Shown here one piece after another: positions 6,606 to 11,564 of a DNA stretch of 11,564 nt (position 1 is the stretch's first letter; the number at the start of each line of letters is the position of its first letter). The position numbers and the translations under genes were made by a program. This DNA is from CAZRZN01 sp964604565 (GTDB taxonomy: Bacteria; Pseudomonadota; Alphaproteobacteria; Rhodobacterales; Rhodobacteraceae): the NCBI GenBank assembly GCA_964604565.1, contig CAZRZN010000124.1:1-11564 (forward strand), written 5' to 3'. The notes beneath the pieces were generated by a model, which saw nothing but the letters and a program-made list of their open reading frames with translations, had not been told where the DNA came from and ran no database searches.

Positions 6606-7484
6606 ATGCGCATGTTCCTGAAACTGGCGATCCTGGCGGCGGTGGTCGCCGCCGGGGTCGGCCTGTGGGTCACGATGCCTGATCGCGTGGACGCGGCACG
6701 CTTTGCGAGCCTTTCAGGCGATGCGGCCCAGGGCGAGGTCGTGTTTACCGCGGCGGGCTGTGCCTCGTGCCATCATGCCAAGGACAGTGACGACAAACTC
6801 AACCTCACCGGCGGGCAGGAATTCGTTTCTGACTTCGGGACATTCTATGCGCCCAATATTTCGCCTGACCCGGAGACCGGCATCGGGGATTGGGATCTCG
6901 AATCCTTTGCCAACGCAGTGTTGCGCGGTGTTTCCCCGCAGGGTCAGCACTACTACCCCGCCTTTCCCTATACCGCCTATACCAAGATGACGGACGAGGA
7001 TCTGGTGGATCTGTGGGCCTACATGCAGACGCTGCCCGCCAGCGATGTGGCCAGCAAACCGCATGACGTCGGGTTTCCGTTCAATATCCGTCGGTCCGTG
7101 GGCGGCTGGAAGTTCCTTTTCATGTCGGACGCTTACGTGATGGATGTTCCTGCCGAACTGGAACGCGGCCGCTATCTGGTCGAAGCGCTGGCGCATTGCG
7201 CAGAATGCCATACACCGCGCAATGCGGTGGGCGCGTTGGACACGGCACGCTGGATGGGCGGCGCACCCAACCCGTCGGGCCGGGGCACGATCCCGCCGCT
7301 GACACCGGATGAACTGGATTGGTCCGCTGCCGATGTGGCCTACTATCTCGAATCCGGCTTCACGCCGAGCTTCGATGCCGTCGGTGGCCATATGGCCGCG
7401 GTGGTCGAAAACTTCGCCAAGCTTTCAGCGGAGGACCGCAACGCTGTCGCCGCCTATGTCAAGGCGCTGCCTGCGCTGAACTGA
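6606..7484 (+). CDS. Membrane-anchored diheme cytochrome c
   Basis: This 292-residue protein has an N-terminal hydrophobic segment (about residues 4-23) that could be an uncleaved anchor or a signal peptide. Two class I cytochrome c domains follow. The first heme site is CASCH (Cys52, Cys55, His56) with Met128 in TKMTDEDL as probable sixth ligand. The second is CAECH (Cys198, Cys201, His202) with Met263 in GGHMAAVV. The YPAFPYTAYTKMTDEDL pattern recalls cytochrome subunits of membrane alcohol, aldehyde and gluconate dehydrogenases. Those usually carry three hemes and sit beside a dehydrogenase gene; neither is true here. The gene starts six bases after the c556 stop with a weak ribosome site, which suggests coupling. 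A second ATG lies two codons downstream. It probably passes electrons in the periplasm; the partner is unknown. Confidence 0.9.
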   Translation: MRMFLKLAILAAVVAAGVGLWVTMPDRVDAARFASLSGDAAQGEVVFTAAGCASCHHAKDSDDKLNLTGGQEFVSDFGTFYAPNISPDPETGIGDWDLESFANAVLRGVSPQGQHYYPAFPYTAYTKMTDEDLVDLWAYMQTLPASDVASKPHDVGFPFNIRRSVGGWKFLFMSDAYVMDVPAELERGRYLVEALAHCAECHTPRNAVGALDTARWMGGAPNPSGRGTIPPLTPDELDWSAADVAYYLESGFTPSFDAVGGHMAAVVENFAKLSAEDRNAVAAYVKALPALN

Positions 7485-7571
7485 CAGGCTGCCGGGCCCG
7501 CAACGGTGCGCAGATCCGGCCAATACCCTTTTTTTTACAACGGTATGGAGTTCCCTACCTCCGGAATAGCC

Positions 7572-7603
7572 GACCTTGCGGGGTTGGCCCCTTTTGGTCT
7601 TTT
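7572..7603 (+). terminator. Terminator-like hairpin between the cytochrome and lectin genes
   Basis: GACC (7572-7575) pairs with GGTC (7596-7599), enclosing a GGGG-TTGG-CCCC hairpin (7580-7591), and TTTT follows at once (7600-7603). It lies 87 bases after the diheme cytochrome stop. It could end that transcript or act as a leader structure for the next gene. An eight-base T-run at 7529-7536, preceded only by weak stems, is a second candidate end point. Confidence 0.4.
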
Positions 7604-7679
7604 CTCCCCCTCAGGACACGCCCGTAGCGGCGCATCCAAGATGTATCAACGCCATGGATTCACTCAGGGAGATTACCTC

Positions 7680-8045
7680 ATGCGCCCAATTTCCACCCTC
7701 ACCTTTGCCGTTCTCATCTGTGGCGCGCTTCCTGCAATGGCCCGCAACATCGAAGCAGGCCCCATATGGAATCAGACCGATGCGCAGGCAAAATGCCCTG
7801 TCATCGCGGCAAGCTGGGGCGGAAGATGGACAGGCCATTGGTGGACGACCGTTCAGGGCAAAATGTCTGTCTGCCAGGTCATCGACATCCCGAAAAAGGC
7901 GGTTGAGGCAGGCCCTATCTGGAACCAGGCGGACGCACAGAAGAAATGCCCCCTGATGGCTGCAAGCCATTCCGCGAAATGGACCGGCCAATGGTGGACA
8001 ACCGTGCAGGGAAAGATGTCAGTCTGTCAGTTGGACTACAATTGA
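7680..8045 (+). CDS. Secreted two-repeat MVL-like mannan-binding lectin family protein
   Basis: The 121-residue precursor has a signal peptide (residues 1 to about 21, ending LPAMA). The mature part is two tandem repeats, residues 25-66 and 76-117, offset by 51 residues. Both share EAGPIWNQ, DAQ, CP, AAS, then WTG, WWTTVQGKMSVCQ. From memory this closely matches Microcystis viridis lectin (MVL), where AGPLWSN-EAQ, P-IAA, FTGQW-T and MSV recur in two domains of about 54 residues. MVL binds the oligomannose/N-glycan core. Unlike MVL, each repeat here has two cysteines (39 and 65; 90 and 116), probably forming disulfides after export. GGGAG lies eight bases before the ATG at 7680. The neighbours, cytochromes and convergent lipA, give no functional hint. 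Exported location is well supported; sugar binding is inferred from family likeness and its ligand here is unknown. Confidence 0.85.
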   Translation: MRPISTLTFAVLICGALPAMARNIEAGPIWNQTDAQAKCPVIAASWGGRWTGHWWTTVQGKMSVCQVIDIPKKAVEAGPIWNQADAQKKCPLMAASHSAKWTGQWWTTVQGKMSVCQLDYN

Positions 8046-8046
8046 C

Positions 8047-8066
8047 CGCGCCAAAGCCGGCGCGTT
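8047..8066. terminator. Convergent terminator hairpin between the lectin gene and lipA
   Basis: CGCGCC (8047-8052) and GGCGCG (8059-8064) form a six-pair all-GC stem with a six-base loop. It begins one base after the lectin stop codon, in the 51-base gap between convergent genes. Only TT follows on the plus side, so Rho-independent efficiency is uncertain. Confidence 0.4.
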
Positions 8067-8096
8067 CTGCACGGTGCCTTGGCCCCACAACGACCG

Positions 8097-9044
8097 TCAA
8101 TTGGCCAGCTTGGCCTCACGGGCGCGGCGCAGACGTTCAAAGTCATCGCCCGCATGATAGGATGACCGGGTCAGCGGCGTCGCCGACACCATCAGGAAGC
8201 CCTTGCCATAGGCTGATTTCTCATAGGCCGCGAATTCTTCGGGCGTGATGAAGCGGTCGACGCGGTGGTGTTTCGACGAAGGCTGAAGATACTGGCCGAT
8301 GGTCAGGAAATCCACATCCGCGGCGCGCATGTCATCCATGACCTGGGTGACGGCGGGGCGTTCTTCGCCAAGGCCGACCATGATCCCGGATTTTGTAAAG
8401 ATCGACGGGTCGATCTCCTTGACCCGTTGCAGCAGGCGGAGCGAGTGAAAATACCGCGCACCGGGACGCACCTCGGGATACAGTCCGGGAACCGTCTCTA
8501 GGTTGTGGTTGAAAACGTCGGGTTTTGCGGCAACCACTGTCTCCAGCGCGTCGGGGGCGCATTTCAGGAAGTCGGGCGTCAGGATTTCGATGGTCGTTCC
8601 CGGCGCACGATGCCGGACAGCACGAATCGTCTGGGCGAAATGCTCGGCGCCGCCATCGGCAAGATCGTCCCTGTCAACGGAGGTGATGACCACGTGGTTC
8701 AGCCCCAGCTTTTGCACGGCATCGGCGACGCGGCCCGGCTCGAAGACATCCAACGTATCGGGTTTGCCGGTCGCCACATTGCAGAAGGTGCAGCCACGGG
8801 TGCAGATCTCGCCCATGATCATCATGGTGGCATGACCCTGATTCCAGCATTCCCCCGCGTTGGGGCAACCCGCCTCTTCGCAGACCGTGACCAGATTATG
8901 CTCCCGCATGATGCGGCGCGTTTCGGCATACCCCGCGCCGCCGGGCGCCTTCACGCGGATCCAGTCTGGCTTCTTGGGCTGCGCGTTATCGGGCCGGTGG
9001 GCTTTCTCCGGATGGCGCTCGGCGGGCAGTTTGAGATCGCGCAC
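8097..9044 (-). CDS. lipA: Lipoyl synthase (radical SAM)
   Basis: LipA inserts two sulfur atoms into octanoyl groups on lipoyl domains, completing lipoate for pyruvate and 2-oxoglutarate dehydrogenases and the glycine cleavage system. Numbered from the start used here (315 residues), the auxiliary cluster motif CEEAGCPNAGEC supplies Cys55, Cys60 and Cys66. The radical SAM motif CTRGCTFC supplies Cys81, Cys85 and Cys88. The C-terminal RSSYHAGD carries the serine that ligates the auxiliary cluster in this family. An ATG at 9062 would add six residues (MRGEIS), but it lacks a good ribosome site. GTG at 9044 is preceded eight bases earlier by GAGGGG, and VRDLKLPAERHPEKAHRPDN matches the usual roseobacter LipA N-terminus. 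It is convergent with the lectin gene. Confidence 0.95.
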   Translation of the reverse strand: MRDLKLPAERHPEKAHRPDNAQPKKPDWIRVKAPGGAGYAETRRIMREHNLVTVCEEAGCPNAGECWNQGHATMMIMGEICTRGCTFCNVATGKPDTLDVFEPGRVADAVQKLGLNHVVITSVDRDDLADGGAEHFAQTIRAVRHRAPGTTIEILTPDFLKCAPDALETVVAAKPDVFNHNLETVPGLYPEVRPGARYFHSLRLLQRVKEIDPSIFTKSGIMVGLGEERPAVTQVMDDMRAADVDFLTIGQYLQPSSKHHRVDRFITPEEFAAYEKSAYGKGFLMVSATPLTRSSYHAGDDFERLRRAREAKLAN

Positions 9045-9189
9045 GGAAATTTCCCCTCTCATGGCAATTGCTTGACATGAGATAGCGGAATGCGGGGACC
9101 GTTTCCAGTGGGGCCCGTTGCCGATACGGCGCGATCCCCGCCCTGAACAGACTCGCCTTGATATTTTCCACGACTTTACAATGCACTAA

Positions 9190-9218
9190 CCCCGGAGCGG
9201 CACAAAGCCGCCCCGGGG
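9190..9218 (-). terminator. Strong GC hairpin downstream of the DUF6456 gene
   Basis: CCCCGG-A-GCGGC (9190-9201) and GCCGC-C-CCGGGG (9207-9218) form an 11-pair stem with one A-C mismatch and the loop ACAAA. It lies 57 bases beyond the DUF6456 stop and upstream of lipA. This position suits termination of the leftward DUF6456 transcript before lipA. Only GTTAG follows, not a T-run, so a structured end or an RNA-stability role is also possible. Confidence 0.45.
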
Positions 9219-9274
9219 TCATGCAAACAACGCTGCCACGCTTTGCATCAGGATCAGAGCGTCTGACGCGGATG

Positions 9275-10390
9275 TCAGCGGATCAGGTCGCCGCCCTTCT
9301 TGCCGCTCTCCTCATAGTGGCGGCGCAACCGCTGCAAAGCGATGCGGAGCACGATCTTGCCGGACCGCGCCGACCATCCAAGGCGTTGTTCCGTGGTCTC
9401 CAGCCCCTCAAGATAGCAGCAGCAGCGCAGCGCCACGTCGCCCAGACCGGGACCCAGATCGCGCAATGCCGCCTGAAGCCGCCCCTGCGCGGCGGAGGCA
9501 CTGTTGTCCGCCCCGCTCGACGCTGTGGTGCTGACCCCTGCCGTCAGGAACTGATCCCAGTTCTGCGTCGTGCGCGTCCCCATCTGGGCCAGTTCGAAAT
9601 CCTCGCGCAGCCGTTCGCCCGCTGACATCAATTCCTCGGACAGGAAGGCCGCTCCATCCTTGCCGCGCCGCCGGCCGAGCGCGGTCAGCGGGCTTTCGGC
9701 AAGCATGTAGCGCCCCTTGCGGGCGCGCGGGTCGCGTTCCACCTCGTCCAGCGCGGCCTCGGCGGCGCGCCCTGTCTCGAATCCGGCCTGCGCCTCGGCA
9801 AAGCCGCGCACGCGGCTTTCCTGCTCGGCCACCATCCGGTTCAGTGCCGCGCGGCCTGCGGCAGTGATTCGATACCGCGAAATCCGGGCTGGCGCGTCGC
9901 AGCCGATCCAGTCCTTGAGGGCCATGGCCTGCGCGATCGCCACGTCGACAACGGCGGTGCGCGTGCTGCCGCCGTCGCCGGTGTCGCGCACCACCACGGC
10001 CTTGTCCATTTCAGCGGCCACGGCCAAAACCGCTCCGCTTTCGCATAGCCGTCGCAACACACGGCGCGCCTCGCGGACGAGCGTGGACTCGTCCGGTGGC
10101 GAGGGAATCATGGCAGCATTCATCCGATCATTGTCCTTTCTGGTCGTTAGCACCGGTTTCTCAAACCCGGCTGCCCCCAGGTTGCACAAAGCCGCATCAA
10201 CAAGAGGATCGTCCCTGCGTGTCTCGATTCTGCGGATCTGTCGCAGAACGGTCGAGGCGTGGCACCCAGCTTGCCGCGCCAATTCCCTGATCGAAACCCC
10301 GTGTTCGGTATGTGCAAGATAGACGCGCGCGCCTTCAGGCAACCAATTTGGCAGGTCACCCGCCAAGGTGTTTGCTTGAAGTTCAGACAT
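9275..10390 (-). CDS. Helix-turn-helix protein with C-terminal DUF6456 domain
   Basis: This 371-residue cytoplasmic protein is of unknown function. An N-terminal helix-turn-helix (about residues 31-55) has the pattern HGVSIRELARQAGCHASTVLRQIRRIE, shortened here to its core GVSIRELARQAG plus ASTVLRQ. A middle part (about 100-185) resembles a winged-helix unit ending ARISRYRITAAGRAALNR. The C-terminal DUF6456 region (about 222-361) begins near SPLTALGRRRGKDG. It includes three adjacent cysteines (323-325) in LRCCCYLEGLE and ends LGWSARSGKIVLRIALQRL, itself possibly DNA-binding. The family is known mainly in alphaproteobacteria. ATG at 10390 fits better than the upstream alternative at 10450, whose extra 20 residues look non-coding. 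It diverges from a DUF6477 gene, and both are probably controlled from the 229-base gap. A transcriptional regulator is the natural guess. Confidence 0.85.
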   Translation of the reverse strand: MSELQANTLAGDLPNWLPEGARVYLAHTEHGVSIRELARQAGCHASTVLRQIRRIETRRDDPLVDAALCNLGAAGFEKPVLTTRKDNDRMNAAMIPSPPDESTLVREARRVLRRLCESGAVLAVAAEMDKAVVVRDTGDGGSTRTAVVDVAIAQAMALKDWIGCDAPARISRYRITAAGRAALNRMVAEQESRVRGFAEAQAGFETGRAAEAALDEVERDPRARKGRYMLAESPLTALGRRRGKDGAAFLSEELMSAGERLREDFELAQMGTRTTQNWDQFLTAGVSTTASSGADNSASAAQGRLQAALRDLGPGLGDVALRCCCYLEGLETTEQRLGWSARSGKIVLRIALQRLRRHYEESGKKGGDLIR

Positions 10391-10413
10391 CGTCACATTC
10401 CGTTCCACGGGTC

Positions 10414-10434
10414 TTTTCCACAGACTTATCCCCA
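10414..10434. promoter_or_regulatory. Two DnaA-box-like sequences in the DUF6456/DUF6477 gap
   Basis: TTTTCCACA (10414-10422) fits the relaxed DnaA box TTWTNCACA. TTATCCCCA (10426-10434) differs from TTATCCACA at one base. Both are in the same orientation, 12 bases apart, just upstream of the DUF6456 start. Binding by DnaA is a hypothesis, and two near-matches can arise by chance. Confidence 0.3.
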
Positions 10435-10469
10435 GTGGCCATTGTCGCAACCTAGACGTGTGCCTCTTA

Positions 10470-10521
10470 CCGTTTGGTTAACGGAACACGATAAAATGAC
10501 TATTTATAAGAAAGTTAAACC
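10470..10521. promoter_or_regulatory. AT-rich patch with an inverted repeat and a CtrA-like site
   Basis: This is the most AT-rich stretch in an otherwise GC-rich window and lies between divergent genes, so promoters are likely here. CCGTT-TGGTT-AACGG (10470-10484) is a perfect five-base inverted repeat. TTAT-AAGAAAG-TTAA (10504-10518) differs by one base from the CtrA consensus TTAA-N7-TTAA of alphaproteobacterial cell-cycle regulation. No clean -35/-10 pair could be fixed. Confidence 0.35.
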
Positions 10522-10619
10522 ATATCTGAAACGAGCGTTCGGAGCGGTCGCTGCCCACGCAACACCCCCCATAGCGGTGCATAGTCCCCCAACAGTCGCA
10601 AGCAGCGAGGGACGCCGCA

Positions 10620-10907
10620 ATGAAAGATCTTCTGGGTTTGCTGAATGATTTACGCCGTCCGCGGCTGTTGATCCGGGCCGCACGCATTGGCGCCGAGGAC
10701 TACCGTCGAAATCCGAATTTGCACAGGCTTCTGGGATACGGCGCGCTGCCGCGCCCGGGCGCGGCGCTGATGCGCCTGATCGAGATGGAGGCGGGTCTGG
10801 ATGAGCTGCGACGTCGCAACGACGCCGCCTATTCGGTCAGTCGCCATGTCGAGATATTGACTGCAATGATGGGCGAAGCCCGGATTCTGCGCGAGGCCAG
10901 CCACTAG
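10620..10907 (+). CDS. DUF6477 family protein
   Basis: This is a small, 95-residue, charged, mostly helical protein that I assign to DUF6477, a Rhodobacterales family of unknown function. The N-terminal MKDLLGLLNDLRRPRLLIRA is followed by RIGAEDYRRNPNLHRLLG and LPRPGAALMRLIEMEAGLDE, then a C-terminal helix. There is no signal peptide, cysteine or catalytic motif. GAGGGA (10607-10612) lies seven bases before the ATG, a strong ribosome site. It diverges from the DUF6456 helix-turn-helix gene and probably shares control elements with it. It is convergent with the mttB-like gene only 31 bases away. Its size and charge suit a regulatory or adaptor protein, but that is a guess. Confidence 0.85.
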   Translation: MKDLLGLLNDLRRPRLLIRAARIGAEDYRRNPNLHRLLGYGALPRPGAALMRLIEMEAGLDELRRRNDAAYSVSRHVEILTAMMGEARILREASH

Positions 10908-10938
10908 GGCCGGCCCGCCCAGGTCCGCAGGTGGTCTG

Positions 10939-11564
10939 TCAGGAAAATGCGTCCGGCATCGAAGCCTTCTTCTGGGCGACGAAGGCCAACAGCGCTTCGC
11001 GGACGGCGGGATCCATCATCGGTTCCTCGTAGGTCTCCAAAAGGCGATTCACCCGTGCGCCTGCCAGCGCCACGGTGTCCCGCGCGCCCTCCTCCGACCA
11101 GGTCTCATAGGGCTTGTAGTCGAACAACTCGGACCGCCAGAAGGCCGATTTGAAATTTTCCTGCGTATGCGAGCAGCCGAGGTAATGACCGCCGGGCCCA
11201 ACTTCTCTGATGGCGTCCATGGCCAGCGTGTCCGTGTTGACGGAAACACCCTGCGCCATCTTGTGCAGCGCACCAAGCTGATCGGCGTCCATCACGAATT
11301 TCTCGAAAGAGGACACCAGCCCGCCTTCCAGCCAGCCACAGGCATGTAACATGAAATTGACGCCCGACAGCAGCCCCATGTTCAGCGAGTTTGCCGTTTC
11401 GTAACCGGCCTGCGCATCCGGGAGCTTGGACCCGCAGAAAGATCCGGCAGAGCGGAATGGCAGACCCAACCGGCGCGCAAGTTGCCCCGCACCGAAGGTG
11501 ATCTGCGATGCCTCCGGCGTGCCGAAGGTGGGCGCGCCCGAGTTCATGTCGATCGAGGTGACGA
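10939..11564 (-). CDS. Trimethylamine methyltransferase (MttB) family protein, C-terminal part
   Basis: About 208 C-terminal residues of a protein that is usually about 500 long are visible; the start lies beyond the right edge. Family members transfer a methyl group from quaternary or tertiary amines to a corrinoid protein. Recognisable segments are SGAPTFGTPEASQ, FRSAGSFCGSKLPDAQAGYE, NFMLHACGWLEGGLVSSFEK and VGPGGHYLGCSHTQENF. Archaeal MttB uses pyrrolysine, but bacterial relatives such as glycine betaine methyltransferases do not. No in-frame amber codon occurs in the visible part, although the pyrrolysine position may lie outside it. In roseobacters such genes are often multicopy and linked to methylated-amine or betaine breakdown. 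The substrate here cannot be decided. It is convergent with the DUF6477 gene. Confidence 0.9.
   Translation of the reverse strand, partial: VTSIDMNSGAPTFGTPEASQITFGAGQLARRLGLPFRSAGSFCGSKLPDAQAGYETANSLNMGLLSGVNFMLHACGWLEGGLVSSFEKFVMDADQLGALHKMAQGVSVNTDTLAMDAIREVGPGGHYLGCSHTQENFKSAFWRSELFDYKPYETWSEEGARDTVALAGARVNRLLETYEEPMMDPAVREALLAFVAQKKASMPDAFS

Noticed and set aside
8986..9222. 78-residue minus-strand open frame upstream of and overlapping lipA
   Set aside because: It has no ribosome site, contains the strong 9190-9218 hairpin, runs out of frame through the lipA start, and resembles no family I know.
10391..10619. Chromosomal replication origin
   Set aside because: Only two imperfect DnaA-like boxes are present, with no dnaA, hemE, parAB or gidA neighbours; kept only as possible regulatory sites.
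10907..10916. GGGCCGGCCC palindrome just after the DUF6477 stop
   Set aside because: It has no loop-forming centre and no T-run, and short GC palindromes are expected by chance here.
10939..11564. Pyrrolysine (in-frame UAG) in the MttB-like gene
   Set aside because: The visible frame is continuous to its TGA stop with no amber codon; the diagnostic position may lie outside the window.

Overview
This is a GC-rich chromosomal window from an alphaproteobacterium, most likely a marine roseobacter-type member of the Rhodobacterales. Four things point there: the dusB(nifR3)-ntrB order typical of Rhodobacter relatives, a fused ispDF gene, the paired DUF6456 and DUF6477 proteins, and an MttB-type methyltransferase. 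This is inference from gene content and protein likeness; no search was run.

Left part (1-4031). On the minus strand, dusB overlaps ntrB, which runs off the left edge: a tRNA dihydrouridine synthase coupled to the nitrogen-sensing histidine kinase. Divergent from them on the plus strand is a tightly coupled trio. ispDF makes two steps of the MEP isoprenoid pathway, pgpA dephosphorylates phosphatidylglycerophosphate, and the third gene is a stand-alone CinA C-terminal domain (NMN deamidase type). Both junctions are stop/start overlaps.

Middle (4032-8045). A minus-strand gene encodes an Ala/Pro/Gly-rich, Cys- and His-free protein of unknown function, with a very good ribosome binding site. A Coq10/RatA-type lipid-binding protein (minus) and hypoxanthine phosphoribosyltransferase (plus) diverge from a short intergenic gap that holds a good hpt promoter. 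Next come two exported c-type cytochromes, a class II c556-like protein and a membrane-anchored diheme protein. They probably form one operon behind a sigma70-like promoter with a perfect 12-bp palindrome upstream. After a terminator-like hairpin lies a small secreted protein made of two near-identical 42-residue repeats. These match the mannan-binding lectin family of Microcystis viridis lectin (MVL), but with an added cysteine pair in each repeat. It is the most unusual gene here.

Right part (8046-11564). lipA (lipoyl synthase, minus) is convergent with the lectin gene. A DUF6456 helix-turn-helix protein (minus) and a DUF6477 protein (plus) diverge from a 229-bp gap containing two DnaA-box-like sequences, an AT-rich patch, and a CtrA-like TTAT-N7-TTAA site. 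The window closes with the C-terminal part of a trimethylamine methyltransferase (MttB) family protein on the minus strand.

Most of the window is conserved housekeeping DNA. The accessory or poorly described parts are the lectin-like gene, the low-complexity protein, the cytochrome pair with its palindrome, and the DUF6456/DUF6477 divergent region. I saw no rRNA, tRNA, CRISPR array or insertion sequence, and no stretch over 300 bases lacks a gene.
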